Shown: positions 51,078-61,099, numbered from the stretch's first letter. The stretch: DNA of 64,000 nucleotides from Chloroflexota bacterium (GCA_028873965.1 JAPPMU010000042.1:155763-219762); one strand, 5' to 3'. Numbers and translations are program-made. The notes: generated by a model not told the origin, from the letters alone.

Positions 51078-52412
51078 CTATTGTGATGTACCTCTATCCC
51101 AACCCTCCAAAACCATTCGCGCTACCCGACGCCCCATCCGAACCGAGTAGTTCGTCCCCCGGTCCTCGGGGTAGATCTGCGTCGTATTCGCCAGGTAAAG
51201 CGACTTGATCGGCGTTCGGTGGTCGGGGATGTTCCGCTCGCTGTAGTGGACGCCGTTGATCGGCTGCGCCCCGTCCACCCGGTGGTGGTGGTATTCCAGG
51301 ATCCAATCCCGGGAGAAGTCAGGGTTCAGCTTGCGCAGGTGCGGAACGTATTCCTCCAACAGATCCTCGGGTTCCTTGCGATACAGCTCGCTGTTGCGAT
51401 CCGGGTAGTTGGTCAGGTACACGATGTGATTGCCGCCGTATAGTTCGCGGTCGATCATGTTGGTGTGTTCGATTACCCCCACAAAGGGCAGCGACCGGTC
51501 GGCCACGTTGAGCCAATACTTGGAAGTCAGCGGCCGGTCCAGCACCAGGATCACCAGCACCGCCGACAGGTAGCGCGCCGACTCCAGCACATTCCGATAA
51601 TCATCTGGCAGGTCGGGCGCCAGGCGGGTGAATATGTAGGACGGTGTGGTTGCGATGACCGCATCGTATTCAAGGTCAAGTTCCACTCCCCCGTCCACCG
51701 ACGCGACGAAACCCTGGGCCCGGCCATCTACTACGTTCAGCCGCTTGACTGCCGCGCCGACGTGCACTCGGCCTCCTTGCTCCTCGACCCGCTCCCCGCA
51801 GGCATCGAACACCCGGCCGAAACTGCACATGGGGTATCCCAGGCGTTCCTTCTGCATCCGTTTCCGGGAAGCCACGCGCAGGTAGATTTTCCCCCACAAC
51901 CAGGTCATGCTCACCTGGTCGTAGTAATCGCCGAACTTGCCCCGCAGCATCGGCTCCCAGATGACCCGGTACGCATCCTCTCCCATGTGGTCGCGCGTCC
52001 ATTGCGCGGCCGTTACGCCTTCGAACTTGCGCCAGTCCCGGGTTTTCTGCAACAGGAACGTCCAGAGCCCCAGCCTGATGCGCTGGGTGAATGGCAGCGG
52101 GGAGAACTTGAGCAGGTCCATCGGCGTGGCGAAATCCCATATGCGGCCACCGTGGAACAGGCCCACCTTCGACTCCAGCCACTCCAGCGAATCGCCCAGG
52201 CCCAGCTCGTTGATCAGGTCCACCATGTCGGTGTCGCTGACGAACAGGTGGTGGTATCCGCGTTCCAGCTGGCCTCCGCCAACCTCGAAAGTTGACGCCT
52301 GGCCGCCGAGGAAGGGGGCCGCTTCGAATACCTCCGCAAAGTGTCCCCTTGAAGTCAGTTCCAGGGCCGCCGCCAGGCCGGCGGCCCCACCTCCGATGAT
52401 CCCTACCTTCAT
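51078..52412 (-). CDS. FAD-dependent oxidoreductase (phytoene desaturase/protoporphyrinogen oxidase-like)
   Basis: The product is 444 residues. The dinucleotide-binding motif is KVGIIGGGAAGLAAALEL at the start, and the second flavin contact is near YLANTTQIYPEDRGTNYSVRMG at the end. The fold is of the amine-oxidase/phytoene-desaturase type. The following gene is an LPTM-type flippase starting 4 bp after it in the opposite reading sense of transcription order (that gene is upstream on the same strand). The pair suggests membrane lipid or glycan metabolism, but the substrate is unknown. Confidence 0.8.
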   Translation of the reverse strand: MKVGIIGGGAAGLAAALELTSRGHFAEVFEAAPFLGGQASTFEVGGGQLERGYHHLFVSDTDMVDLINELGLGDSLEWLESKVGLFHGGRIWDFATPMDLLKFSPLPFTQRIRLGLWTFLLQKTRDWRKFEGVTAAQWTRDHMGEDAYRVIWEPMLRGKFGDYYDQVSMTWLWGKIYLRVASRKRMQKERLGYPMCSFGRVFDACGERVEEQGGRVHVGAAVKRLNVVDGRAQGFVASVDGGVELDLEYDAVIATTPSYIFTRLAPDLPDDYRNVLESARYLSAVLVILVLDRPLTSKYWLNVADRSLPFVGVIEHTNMIDRELYGGNHIVYLTNYPDRNSELYRKEPEDLLEEYVPHLRKLNPDFSRDWILEYHHHRVDGAQPINGVHYSERNIPDHRTPIKSLYLANTTQIYPEDRGTNYSVRMGRRVARMVLEGWDRGTSQ

Positions 52413-52415
52413 TTT

Positions 52416-53537
52416 CTAGCCATCCTGCGCAGCGCCGGCTCGAGGCTGCCCGGGCGCTGTGGGAACAGCGTCGCCCGGCTCCTGCTCGGCGTCGGTCTCC
52501 GGGAGCGCGGTCAGCCGTCGCAGCGAAAGGTTGTGCCACAACAGCAACAGGACGCCGGCGATGTTGACCGGCAACCACAGCGCGACCAGGTGCACCGCCA
52601 CCGTGTAGGCCGCCGCCGCCGCCGCGCCGATCCCAAGCGCGACCAGCGTTTGCTGCGCCACAACCTCGAACGGGCCGATACCCCCAATGGACGCCGGAAT
52701 CGCCGTGATCAGGTTGGAGGTCACGGTGACCAGCAATATCGCCGCCGCCAGCAGCCAGAACGAGTCGAACCACGAGTCCAGGTTGAACGAATACGCGACT
52801 ATCAGATAGACGCCGGCTTCCGCCAGCCACACCGGCAGGGAGCCCAGGAACAGGACGGCATGCTTTCGGGGAGAGTTGAGCGTCGCCAAGCCCTCGACGA
52901 ACCCGTGTATCACTTCCACCGCCACGGAACGGAACCGCGCCGGCAGGATCACCGTGACCGCGATCAGCCAGTTTACGGCGCGGCGACTGGTGGCCAGGGC
53001 GGTCAGCGCCACCAGGGCCACGGCGAAACTCGCGATCACTCCCACCATCAGGATCACTGCGGTGGACTGGTAAACCAGGCTCGCGTCGCTGAACAGGCCG
53101 GCGGCCAGCAGGATGGGAGCCGCCACCGCGCCCATGGCCAGCAGGGTCAACCCGTCGTAGAGCCTTTCGACGCTCAGCGTGGCGATGGACGCCGGCACGC
53201 TTACCTCTTTCTCCCGTTGCGACAGGTAAACCGCTCTAACCAACTCCCCCAGCCGGGCCGGCAGAACGTTGTTTGCCATATACCCGATGATAATTACCGG
53301 ATACAGCCGGGCAGCCGGTATGCGAGCTATCGGCGCCAGCAGGTATTGCCAGCGAAGCGCCCGAAACCACTGCCCCACGAAGTACAGGACAATGGCCGGC
53401 GCCAGGTACCAGTAATTGGCCGTCAACAGCGCTTCGGCCAGTTCCTTCCGGTCCACCAGCAGCACCAGCAGGCCCAGCGCCACTACGCTGACCAGCACGC
53501 CCGCCCAGAACCGCCAATTGCCGAAAAAATATCCCAC
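52416..53537 (-). CDS. Lysylphosphatidylglycerol-synthase-type membrane protein (flippase-like)
   Basis: The product is 373 residues with about eight membrane helices. It has the LPTM/UPF0104 marks WRALRWQYLL-like (FRALRWQYLL), NNVLPARLGELVRAVYL and ATLSVERLYDG, then IPASIGGIGPFEVVAQ. Such proteins are proposed to move lipids or lipid-linked sugars. The C-terminus is a soluble Pro/Glu-rich tail. It is 3 bp upstream of the FAD oxidoreductase gene on the same strand. Confidence 0.85.
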   Translation of the reverse strand: MGYFFGNWRFWAGVLVSVVALGLLVLLVDRKELAEALLTANYWYLAPAIVLYFVGQWFRALRWQYLLAPIARIPAARLYPVIIIGYMANNVLPARLGELVRAVYLSQREKEVSVPASIATLSVERLYDGLTLLAMGAVAAPILLAAGLFSDASLVYQSTAVILMVGVIASFAVALVALTALATSRRAVNWLIAVTVILPARFRSVAVEVIHGFVEGLATLNSPRKHAVLFLGSLPVWLAEAGVYLIVAYSFNLDSWFDSFWLLAAAILLVTVTSNLITAIPASIGGIGPFEVVAQQTLVALGIGAAAAAAYTVAVHLVALWLPVNIAGVLLLLWHNLSLRRLTALPETDAEQEPGDAVPTAPGQPRAGAAQDG

Positions 53538-53549
53538 TATCGGAGAACG

Positions 53550-54059
53550 CTAGTGCGTGTTCGAGAAGCCCGTCGGCGAGGAGTCACCAACTTGCAGGTC
53601 CTGCTTTCCGGTGAGCGTTCGCATCCGCCAGAGATCGCCGTCGCGGATGGTGAAAGGCCGCGGCGGTTCATACAACGCGCTTTCCAACTCCGGCAACACG
53701 TCCGCTACGACCGTGATGATGTCTTCGATTTCCGGAGGACTCATTTCATTGTCGTAAAAATTGCGATGGCCGTTGTCAGCTGCCATGTATGCGCTGACAA
53801 CATCGATTTCGTCGTATTCAAGGTGCAGTTGCCTAGCGATATGGCCTACGGTGCGGTGGCCTCCCAAATTGAACCAACCTCGCTGTTGCCCGTGAGCCTT
53901 GAGCATCTGTGCCAGCGCGCCCCAAATTTTTTCGGTGGCCTGGAGGCGGTCTCCCCGTTCAAGTTCCCCGGGAGCCTGCTGGATGAACCGCCGGCTGATC
54001 TGCACGCGGTCTTCCACCGTGGCCGCTCCCGGCTCTGGCAATGCTGGCGTCGTCGTCAT
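53550..54059 (-). CDS. Tandem paralogue 3 of a 170-residue helical family (PaREP1/HEPN-like)
   Basis: The product is 169 residues. It is very similar in sequence to the two genes upstream (54115 and 54683), including the intergenic DNA, so the three arose by tandem duplication with a period of about 565 bp. The central segment ELERGDRLQATEKIWGALAQMLKAHGQQRGW resembles the helical core of PaREP1/HEPN-like proteins. A family assignment is uncertain. The ending GKQDLQVGDSSPTGFSNTH is shared by all copies. Confidence 0.7.
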   Translation of the reverse strand: MTTTPALPEPGAATVEDRVQISRRFIQQAPGELERGDRLQATEKIWGALAQMLKAHGQQRGWFNLGGHRTVGHIARQLHLEYDEIDVVSAYMAADNGHRNFYDNEMSPPEIEDIITVVADVLPELESALYEPPRPFTIRDGDLWRMRTLTGKQDLQVGDSSPTGFSNTH

Positions 54060-54114
54060 TCGTCAGCCTCGGTCATTGGTATTTTGCGTCCGGCAGCGCA
54101 GTTTCAACCGGACG

Positions 54115-54627
54115 CTAATGGGTATTGGAAAAGCCCATCGGCGACGCATCACCAACTTGCAGGTCCTGCTTCCCGGTGAGCGTTCGCACCCGCCAGCGCT
54201 GGTCCACGTCGCTGATTACGAAGGGACGCGGCGGTTCTCGCAAGGCGATCTCGAGATCCGACAATACGCTTGACACGATTGTGATAATGCCCTCGATTTC
54301 CGGAGGGCTCAGTTCGTTGTCGTAGAAATTGCGATGACCGTTGTCGGCCGCAACGTAGGCTCGGGCCACGGGAATTTCATCGTATTCTATGTCCATGTGC
54401 TGTGCGATATGCCCTACGGTCCGGTGGCTCCCCAGATTCAGCCAACCCCGCAGCTGCCCGTGGGCCTTGAGCATCTGGGCAAGGGCGCCCCAAATTTTTT
54501 CGGTGGCCTGGAGACGATCTCCCCGTTCAAGTTCCCCGGGAGCCTGCTGGATGAACCGCCGGCTGATCTGCACGCGGTCTTCCACCGTGGCCGCTCCCGG
54601 CTCTGGCAATGCTGGCGTCGTCGTCAT
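54115..54627 (-). CDS. Tandem paralogue 2 of the 170-residue helical family
   Basis: The product is 170 residues. It differs from its neighbours mainly in the middle (HIAQHMDIEYDEIPVARAYVAADNG) and in SDVDQRWRVRTLTGKQ, where one residue is inserted. The first 60 residues are almost identical to those of copy 3. The order of divergence suggests a recent duplication of copies 2 and 3 followed by change in the centre. The function is unknown. Confidence 0.7.
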   Translation of the reverse strand: MTTTPALPEPGAATVEDRVQISRRFIQQAPGELERGDRLQATEKIWGALAQMLKAHGQLRGWLNLGSHRTVGHIAQHMDIEYDEIPVARAYVAADNGHRNFYDNELSPPEIEGIITIVSSVLSDLEIALREPPRPFVISDVDQRWRVRTLTGKQDLQVGDASPMGFSNTH

Positions 54628-54682
54628 TCGTCAGCCTCGGTCATTGGTATTTTGCGTCCGGCAGCGCAGTTTCAACCGGACG

Positions 54683-55192
54683 CTAATGCGTATTTGAAAA
54701 GCCCGTGGGCGAGGAGTCGCCAACCTGCAGGTCCTGCTTCCCGGTGAGCGTCCGCACCCGCCAGAGGTCGCCGTCGCGAATGGTGAAAGGCCGCGGCGGT
54801 TCATACAACGCGCATTCCAACTCCGGCACCACCCTTGCCACGACCGCAATGATGCCCTCGATTTCCGGAGGGCTCATCTCATTATCGTAAAAATTGCGAT
54901 AGCCGTTGTCGGCGGCGACATAGGCATCGGCAACGTCAATGTCGTCGTACTCCGCTGCCAACTGAATGGCAATGTGGCCTACTGTGCGGTGGCCTTCCAA
55001 GTCAAGCCAGCCTCGCTGCTGCCCGTGGGCCTTGAGCATCTGGGCCAGCGCGCCCCAAACCTTTTCGGTGGCTTGAAGACGGTCTCCCCGTTCAAGTTCC
55101 CCGGGAGCCTGCCGGATCAATCGCCGGCTGATCTGCACGCGGTCTCCCACCGTGGCCGCTCCCGGCTCTGGCAATGCTGGCGCCGTGGTCAT
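54683..55192 (-). CDS. Tandem paralogue 1 of the 170-residue helical family
   Basis: The product is 169 residues. It is the first in transcription order and differs from the others near the start (VGDRVQISRRLIRQAPGELE) and in HIAIQLAAEYDDIDVADAYVAA. It begins 25 bp after the stop of the Agl23-like gene on the same strand, so the three paralogues may be part of that transcript. The function is unknown. Confidence 0.7.
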   Translation of the reverse strand: MTTAPALPEPGAATVGDRVQISRRLIRQAPGELERGDRLQATEKVWGALAQMLKAHGQQRGWLDLEGHRTVGHIAIQLAAEYDDIDVADAYVAADNGYRNFYDNEMSPPEIEGIIAVVARVVPELECALYEPPRPFTIRDGDLWRVRTLTGKQDLQVGDSSPTGFSNTH

Positions 55193-55216
55193 GCACCGGC
55201 CTCTGTCATCGGAGTT

Positions 55217-57850
55217 CTACTCCTTCGTGTATTCATAATAGCTGGCGGAATACCAATCACTTTGCTGGCGTCGGGCGATGACGTATTCCAGCGCTTGTCG
55301 AAGTTTGTCCGGGTTGGCGGCCGCATTTCGGAAAAACGACACATCGGCTTTGAGTTGCTTCCACAAACCGTTGGTGGTCCGCGCCTCTCCCGGGCGGCGG
55401 TAGGTTTCAGGATACCATAGCAGGTTTCGCAGGGGGCCTTCTCGCTGGTACCCCGGCGCGTCCTCTTCCTCCACCGCGTGGCCGTGCTCGGCCAGGTAAA
55501 TCTTGGGATCGGCATCTTCGCCTACCGCCCTGCAATCCTTCTTCTGATCGCCGTCTTCCTCGTCATCATCCTCATCGCTGGTGGCGACGCAAAACCGGTC
55601 GAACCGCAGGCTGCCCGCTTCCGTCTCGTGTCGCACGTACCATTGGAAGGGATACCACATGTCGTAATCGACCTTGACTGCCGCTTCGCTTGCGTCGTCG
55701 CCCAGGGCGGTCGCACGTAGCTCGGCGTAGGTGCGTTCCAGGTCCGCAGCACCCTGCGCGTAGGCCAGTATCTCGATATTGGTATCGTCGTAGGTGTACG
55801 CCGCCCTCACGGCTCCGGCCGCCCCGAAGACCAGGAGCAAGGCCGCTATGCCCAACACCACCGATCTACCGGCCTGACGGTGGCCGCGGATCATATAGGC
55901 CATCGCGAATGCCAACGGCAGCAGAATCAAAACCGCCAACCAGACTGCCAGACTGCCGACCTCTCCGCGGGCGGCCAGCCACGCGACCCACACCGACAGC
56001 GCCAGCCAAACCGGCCCGAGGATCAGGGTTGCCGCGGCTCTCCGTGTCAGGGAAGCCCAGTCGATCCCGTCCATCAGATGCCCCAGGAACATCCCCGACA
56101 CCAACGCCAAAGGCACTGTTATGTTGACCAGGAGCCACGGCATCTTTTCGGCCGCGACGGTGTACAACGCCAGGGTTGCAATCACCCACGCCGCCAGCAC
56201 CAGTCCCATCCCGCCATAAGTGTCTCTGCGCCGGATCAGCCACACCACTCCCACCGCGCCAAATGCGAACGCCACCAATTCGTAAACGCTCAACCCGACG
56301 AAGTAGTAGTACCACGGCTGGTTGCCGCGGGCGACGTCCTGCTGCATCAACCAGTAGCCCAGGCTCTGCCACGACCCGGTGAAAACGCCGGCCCAGTTGG
56401 TGAACATGGTGGTGTAGAGCACGGTCCAGATCGCGTAGAAGACCGCCGCGCACCCCAGCCAGAGCCCGCCTCCCCAGACGATGCCAACGGTTCCGCCCGC
56501 TGCCAGCAAAACCAACAGCGCCAGCACCGGAACCAGGTAGTTCACCGCGATGCGTCCGGCGGCCAGATCCTCCGCAGGAACAGTCGAGGGCAACATTTGG
56601 CTGATGAAGTCAGCGCCGCCCCACAGGAACGTGAGCCAGGCCCACGTCAGCAGGATGGCTGGCCCCAACAGCAACATGACGCCGCGCCATCCAATCTCGG
56701 ACGCAAGGTTAAGCCTCAGCGCCGCAACGCCCATGAGCAAGATGATGGCGCCGGCGACGCAGTCCACCAGGGCTCCCGCTGATCCTCCTTCAACCACCTG
56801 CGACGCGACGAGCAGGTTGTGGAAAGGTCCAACAATCACCACGGACACCGCGGCGACGGTCGCCAGGACCGCCACTGCGATCGAAATCAGGTCAATAGGA
56901 CCTCGGATGCGCCACAGCCACATGGCCAGGGCCAACCCCAGGCCGACCAGCGCGGCCGCCGCCACTATGTGCAGCCAGACCGGAGCCGTCCACAGCGGCA
57001 ACGTGATGAACGGCGCCTCCCATACCGGAGCGCCGGTGTCCCCGGTGGATCCGGTATCGCGGGATGCGATCGTCAATCCTAACGGCGACTGTACCAAAGC
57101 CAACAACGCGGCCGCCTGGGGTAGCGTCAACGTCGCCAGCAGGACGAAAAACCCGGCGTACCCGCCCATGCCGGACAAGCCCCGTCGTGTCTTGACGAAC
57201 TCCCACAACTCCCGCCAACCCAATGCCAGCGCCGCCAATCCCATGAACAGGATGACGAAGTAAGCCGTCTCCTTGGTCGCCAACATCAGCGCGGTCACCA
57301 CCGCCGCGCCAAACAGGTAGCGTTTGCGCTTGTTGATCCCGTACTGCCAGAGCATGATCAGCAGCAGCACCGCCCAAACCGCCATCAGGATGTCATTGCG
57401 CCCGAAACGGCTGAAGTACAGCAGGGATGGAGAAAACGCCAGGATAACCGCCGCGCACACCGCCCCTTTGTCGCCGATAAGGCGACGCATGAAGTAGGGC
57501 AAGACCGTCAGCGTCACCCCGAACAGAGCGTAGGGCAACCGGGCCAGGTAATCCGTGTCGCCCAGGTATTTGAGCACCACCGCCACCAGCTCGATCTGAA
57601 ACGGCCCGTGCATCCACGGCGAATGAACGTACTCGACCCCCCGCGCCAACTTCCAGGAAAAGTGCAGGTGGATGGCCTCGTCATAGTGCATGGTCCGCCC
57701 GTCCAACTCCCACAACCGCATGGCGGCCGCTACGAGTGCGACGAGCAGAAAGGCCCACTCAACGGGGCCGATTTGAAACGCTGACGGGCGTGCTTTCAGC
57801 CACGGCGCGCCCATCCGCATCCGCGCCATTTTGAGTGCGCCGGAAACCAT
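55217..57850 (-). CDS. Agl23/TIGR03663-type membrane protein (GT39/GT-C-like)
   Basis: The product is about 877 residues from the ATG at 57850; ATGs at 57829 and others are also possible, and none has a ribosome site. An acidic DE pair in the first loop (GRTMHYDEAIHLHFSWKLARG) and the following PYALFGVTLTVLPYFMRRLIGD are typical of GT-C glycosyltransferases such as PMT/ArnT. About 12-14 membrane helices follow. The last 250 residues form a soluble domain with a highly acidic stretch (ATSDEDDDEEDGDQKKD). Such proteins transfer lipid-linked sugars or assist a flippase. It precedes the three paralogues and the LPTM-type flippase on the same strand. Confidence 0.85.
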   Translation of the reverse strand: MVSGALKMARMRMGAPWLKARPSAFQIGPVEWAFLLVALVAAAMRLWELDGRTMHYDEAIHLHFSWKLARGVEYVHSPWMHGPFQIELVAVVLKYLGDTDYLARLPYALFGVTLTVLPYFMRRLIGDKGAVCAAVILAFSPSLLYFSRFGRNDILMAVWAVLLLIMLWQYGINKRKRYLFGAAVVTALMLATKETAYFVILFMGLAALALGWRELWEFVKTRRGLSGMGGYAGFFVLLATLTLPQAAALLALVQSPLGLTIASRDTGSTGDTGAPVWEAPFITLPLWTAPVWLHIVAAAALVGLGLALAMWLWRIRGPIDLISIAVAVLATVAAVSVVIVGPFHNLLVASQVVEGGSAGALVDCVAGAIILLMGVAALRLNLASEIGWRGVMLLLGPAILLTWAWLTFLWGGADFISQMLPSTVPAEDLAAGRIAVNYLVPVLALLVLLAAGGTVGIVWGGGLWLGCAAVFYAIWTVLYTTMFTNWAGVFTGSWQSLGYWLMQQDVARGNQPWYYYFVGLSVYELVAFAFGAVGVVWLIRRRDTYGGMGLVLAAWVIATLALYTVAAEKMPWLLVNITVPLALVSGMFLGHLMDGIDWASLTRRAAATLILGPVWLALSVWVAWLAARGEVGSLAVWLAVLILLPLAFAMAYMIRGHRQAGRSVVLGIAALLLVFGAAGAVRAAYTYDDTNIEILAYAQGAADLERTYAELRATALGDDASEAAVKVDYDMWYPFQWYVRHETEAGSLRFDRFCVATSDEDDDEEDGDQKKDCRAVGEDADPKIYLAEHGHAVEEEDAPGYQREGPLRNLLWYPETYRRPGEARTTNGLWKQLKADVSFFRNAAANPDKLRQALEYVIARRQQSDWYSASYYEYTKE

Positions 57851-57988
57851 GAACCGGTTTACGCCTGGGCGCCCCGGACAGATTGGTATGCCGCCCACCC
57901 GCGTGCCGGGAGAACCATCCGGGCCGGAGAACGCGCGGCAGTCATTTCCCCGGGGCGCCGGTCACCACAGGCGGCCGTGGGTCGCGCG

Positions 57989-59407
57989 TCAGCAGACCGC
58001 CGGGCGATGGTGCGCCCACGGCCGCGCCTCCTCGAATGCCGCCATGACGCGCAGCACGCGGGCTTCCGCTCCGGCCGGCCCGACGATGTGCAGGCCCACC
58101 GGCAGACCCGCCGCCGAGAACCCGCACGGCACGCTGGACGCCGTTTGCCCGCTCATGTTGATCGGGAAGGTGAACGGCAGGTAGCCCCACCACGGTTCCA
58201 CGGATCGACCGCCTATACTCGTAGGATGCTGTCCGATGGGGAAGGCAGTAACCGCCATCGCCGGGGTCAACAGCAGGTCGTAGGTGTTGAAGAAGTCGGC
58301 GAACCGGCGCTTGTGCCGATCCACGTACGCCAACGCCCTGGACAGATCTGCGGCCGTGTGTTGCGACGCCGCGTCGTAGGTGTTCTGCACGTAGTGGGTC
58401 AGCTCTTCCCGCCGTTCGGGATAGAGATCTGCGTAGGACGTATATGACGCCGTGCCGAAAACGGTGGAAAACGCCGGGAACGGATCGCCCTCGATTTCCG
58501 GTGCCGCTTCCTCCACTATCGCCCCCAATTCCTGGAAAACCTGTGCCGCGCCCCGTGTGATCTGGACCACTTCCGGGTCCACCGCGGCGTAGCCCAGGTC
58601 ATCGCTCCAAGCCACGCGCCAGCCCTCGACGCCGCCCTCCAGCGCCGCCGTGTAATCCGGAGGCGTGTCGGTCATCGTGTTGGGGTCCCGCGAGTCCGGC
58701 CCGGCCAGCACCTGCAGGAGCATCGCGGTGTCCCGCACCGTTCTGCTCATGGGTCCGCTTTGCGAAAAATGGTTGACGGCCGGACCGCCGTAGCCGCCGT
58801 ACCGGGGCACCCGGCCGTGCGATGGCTTGATCCCGGTGACCCCGCTGAAGCTGGAAGGAATGCGGATGCTGCCGCCCCCGTCGCTGCCGGTGGCCAGGGT
58901 GCACAGCCCCGCGATCAGCGCCGCCGCCGCGCCTCCGCTGCTGCCGCCGGGGGTGTAGTCCGTGTTCCAGGGGTTGCGGCACGGCTCGCTCACCAGGTTC
59001 TCGGTGGTTCCCGACTGACCGAATTCGGGAGTGTTCGTCTTGCCCAGGATGATCCCTCCGGCGGCCTTCACCCTTTCCACCACGATCGAGTCGATCTCCG
59101 GCACCCGGTCACGGAATATCGCCGACCCTAGGGTCGTTCGGACGCCTTTGGTCAGCTCCAGGTCTTTCACCGAGATGGGTACGCCGTGCAGCGGACCCAA
59201 GTCATCGCCGCGTTGCACCGCCTCGTCCGCCGCCCGGGCATCGGCCAAAGCCTGCTCGGGGCACACGGTCAAGTATGCGCTCAGCTGTGGGTTCAAATCC
59301 TCAATGCGCTGGAAGAAAAACTCGGCGAGCTCGACTGCGGAGATCTCTTTGGCGGCGATCATGCGCCGCACTTCCGTGGCGGGAGTGAAAGCAAGAGTGG
59401 AATCCAT
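57989..59407 (-). CDS. Amidase (amidase signature family)
   Basis: The product is 472 residues. The ATG at 59407 is preferred over a TTG at 59419, because GGAG lies 7 nt before it. The Ser-cisSer-Lys triad is present: the Lys in PISVKDLELT, the cis-Ser in GGSIRIPSSFSG and the nucleophile Ser in TPGGSSGGAAAALIAG. It hydrolyses amides or aminoacyl amides, and the precise substrate is unknown. The GatA subunit of tRNA amidotransferase is similar, but no gatB/gatC is nearby. Confidence 0.9.
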   Translation of the reverse strand: MDSTLAFTPATEVRRMIAAKEISAVELAEFFFQRIEDLNPQLSAYLTVCPEQALADARAADEAVQRGDDLGPLHGVPISVKDLELTKGVRTTLGSAIFRDRVPEIDSIVVERVKAAGGIILGKTNTPEFGQSGTTENLVSEPCRNPWNTDYTPGGSSGGAAAALIAGLCTLATGSDGGGSIRIPSSFSGVTGIKPSHGRVPRYGGYGGPAVNHFSQSGPMSRTVRDTAMLLQVLAGPDSRDPNTMTDTPPDYTAALEGGVEGWRVAWSDDLGYAAVDPEVVQITRGAAQVFQELGAIVEEAAPEIEGDPFPAFSTVFGTASYTSYADLYPERREELTHYVQNTYDAASQHTAADLSRALAYVDRHKRRFADFFNTYDLLLTPAMAVTAFPIGQHPTSIGGRSVEPWWGYLPFTFPINMSGQTASSVPCGFSAAGLPVGLHIVGPAGAEARVLRVMAAFEEARPWAHHRPAVC

Positions 59408-59454
59408 AACATGCTCCAAAGGCGGAATGGCCCTGCCGTGCCGCGTCGGTCCAA

Positions 59455-59913
59455 CTACTGCGACTCGCCGGAAAGGATGCCGGCGAGTTCCGGGGTGACG
59501 GTCACCCCTCGCGCTTCCAATTCACGTTGAATGCGCGCCCGCTCCGCAAGGCGGCCTTCCTCGCGGCCTTCCTCGCGACCCTCCTCACGGCCTCGTTTTG
59601 CGGCCCTTTTCTCCACGAATTCTTTGGCTGCGAAAAACATTATCAATACTCCGTAAAGCGCCAACGATGTCGGAAACAACAGCAGCGTGGCGACGATGAT
59701 CACCCCGTCATCCTTGCTGGTCAGCATACCCAGGTAATCCAGCAGTGGGATGTCTTGGCACCCCTGGCAACCGGACAGCAGGACCGCAAGCAACATGCTG
59801 ACACTGATCGATACTGAACCGTCAAAGAAGCGCCACGTTGGTCGGTTGTTTTCGTTGTCTCGCATTCTACCATCCTTGCCGCCATAGTCCGGGAATACCC
59901 GATCACCTTTCAT
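59455..59913 (-). CDS. Lipoprotein/membrane protein with an EEGR-repeat tail
   Basis: The product is 152 residues from the ATG at 59913 (104 or so from an inner ATG at 59865 with AAGGA upstream). A hydrophobic helix with a lipobox-like LLSGCQGC is followed by a second helix (VIIVATLLLFPTSLALYGVLIMFF). The tail has EKRAAKRGREEGREEGREEG, a charged tandem repeat. The layout resembles the protein at 45600-46148. No family is recognised. Confidence 0.6.
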   Translation of the reverse strand: MKGDRVFPDYGGKDGRMRDNENNRPTWRFFDGSVSISVSMLLAVLLSGCQGCQDIPLLDYLGMLTSKDDGVIIVATLLLFPTSLALYGVLIMFFAAKEFVEKRAAKRGREEGREEGREEGRLAERARIQRELEARGVTVTPELAGILSGESQ

Positions 59914-60091
59914 TGGACGGCAACATTACCACACCGTTTTGCCGCTACCCATCGCCGGCCCCATTCCGACGTATCATGGGACTGCCGTATCAAGGAACTG
60001 CGCTTTACGATCCAGGTGTGGTCAGCAAACTGCCATGGTGTATAGTGGGCCGTCGTCACCGAGCAACGCTCGTCCGCCACCTTACCCCACC

Positions 60092-61099
60092 ATGACCACC
60101 GTCGGAATCATCGCCAATCCCGCCGCCAGCAAGGACATTCGCCGCTTGGTGGCCCAGGGGCGAGTGGTGCCCGATTGGGAAAAGGTCAACACCGTGCGCC
60201 GCGCTCTCATCGGCCTGCAATCGACTGACGTGAGCCGCGTGGTAGCCATGCCCGACAGCGGCAATCTGTGCCGCCGGGCCGCCGACGATTCCAGCATCTC
60301 CCTGCCCCTGGAAATGCTGCCCATGTCGCCTCTCTACACTGAGGGCGACACCACCCGCGCCGCCGCCATGATGGCCGAGATGGGCGTGGGGTGCCTCATC
60401 ACCCTGGGCGGCGATGGCACCAACCGGGCGGTTGCGGTGGGCACCAGCCAGGTCCCGCTGGTCGCCATCTCCACCGGCACCAACAACATCTTTCCGGTGA
60501 TGGTGGAGGGCACCCTCGCCGGCATCGCTGCCGGCCTGGTTGCATCGGGCCGCATGCAACCCGCCGACACGTCGATGATCAGCAAGACCCTGCAGATCCA
60601 CGTCAACGGCGAATTCCGCGATCTCGCCCTGGTCGACGTCGCCATTTCCCGGGAGCGCTACGTAGCCACGCGGGCGATCTGGGACCTGGACACCGTTCAC
60701 GAGGTCTTCCTCACCCGCGCGGAACCCGGCGGCATCGGATTGTCATCGGTGGGCGGTCGCCTTCATCCGCTATCCATCGGCGACGTCGGCGGACTGCGCT
60801 ACGTGCTGGCGCGTGGCGGAGCGGACGCCGACCTGCCGCCCCAGGACACGGTCATCGCGCCGGTGGCGCCGGGCATCGTCGAGCCGGCGTCCATCGCGTC
60901 GTGGGAACTGCTCCAGGAAGGAATCCCCGTCGCGCTGGAACCCCGCTATTGCACTGTGGCCCTGGACGGGGAACGTTCGCTGACCCTGACCCCCGACGAT
61001 TCGGCGGAGGTTGTGCTGGCCCGCAACGGGCCTCCGGTGGTCCTGGTGCAACGCACCCTGCGCCGCGCCGCCCAACTCGGACTGTTCAACCTGCCCTGA
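60092..61099 (+). CDS. ATP-NAD kinase-like (AcoX family) protein
   Basis: The product is 335 residues, starting at the ATG at 60092; an upstream extension in frame looks non-coding. The nucleotide-binding motifs are IIANPAASKDIRRLVAQG at the start, LGGDGTNRAV and STGTNNIFP. The family contains AcoX of acetoin catabolism and atypical NAD kinases, and the activity is not proven for either group. Its stop shares a base with the start of the following transporter gene (TGATG). Confidence 0.78.
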   Translation: MTTVGIIANPAASKDIRRLVAQGRVVPDWEKVNTVRRALIGLQSTDVSRVVAMPDSGNLCRRAADDSSISLPLEMLPMSPLYTEGDTTRAAAMMAEMGVGCLITLGGDGTNRAVAVGTSQVPLVAISTGTNNIFPVMVEGTLAGIAAGLVASGRMQPADTSMISKTLQIHVNGEFRDLALVDVAISRERYVATRAIWDLDTVHEVFLTRAEPGGIGLSSVGGRLHPLSIGDVGGLRYVLARGGADADLPPQDTVIAPVAPGIVEPASIASWELLQEGIPVALEPRYCTVALDGERSLTLTPDDSAEVVLARNGPPVVLVQRTLRRAAQLGLFNLP

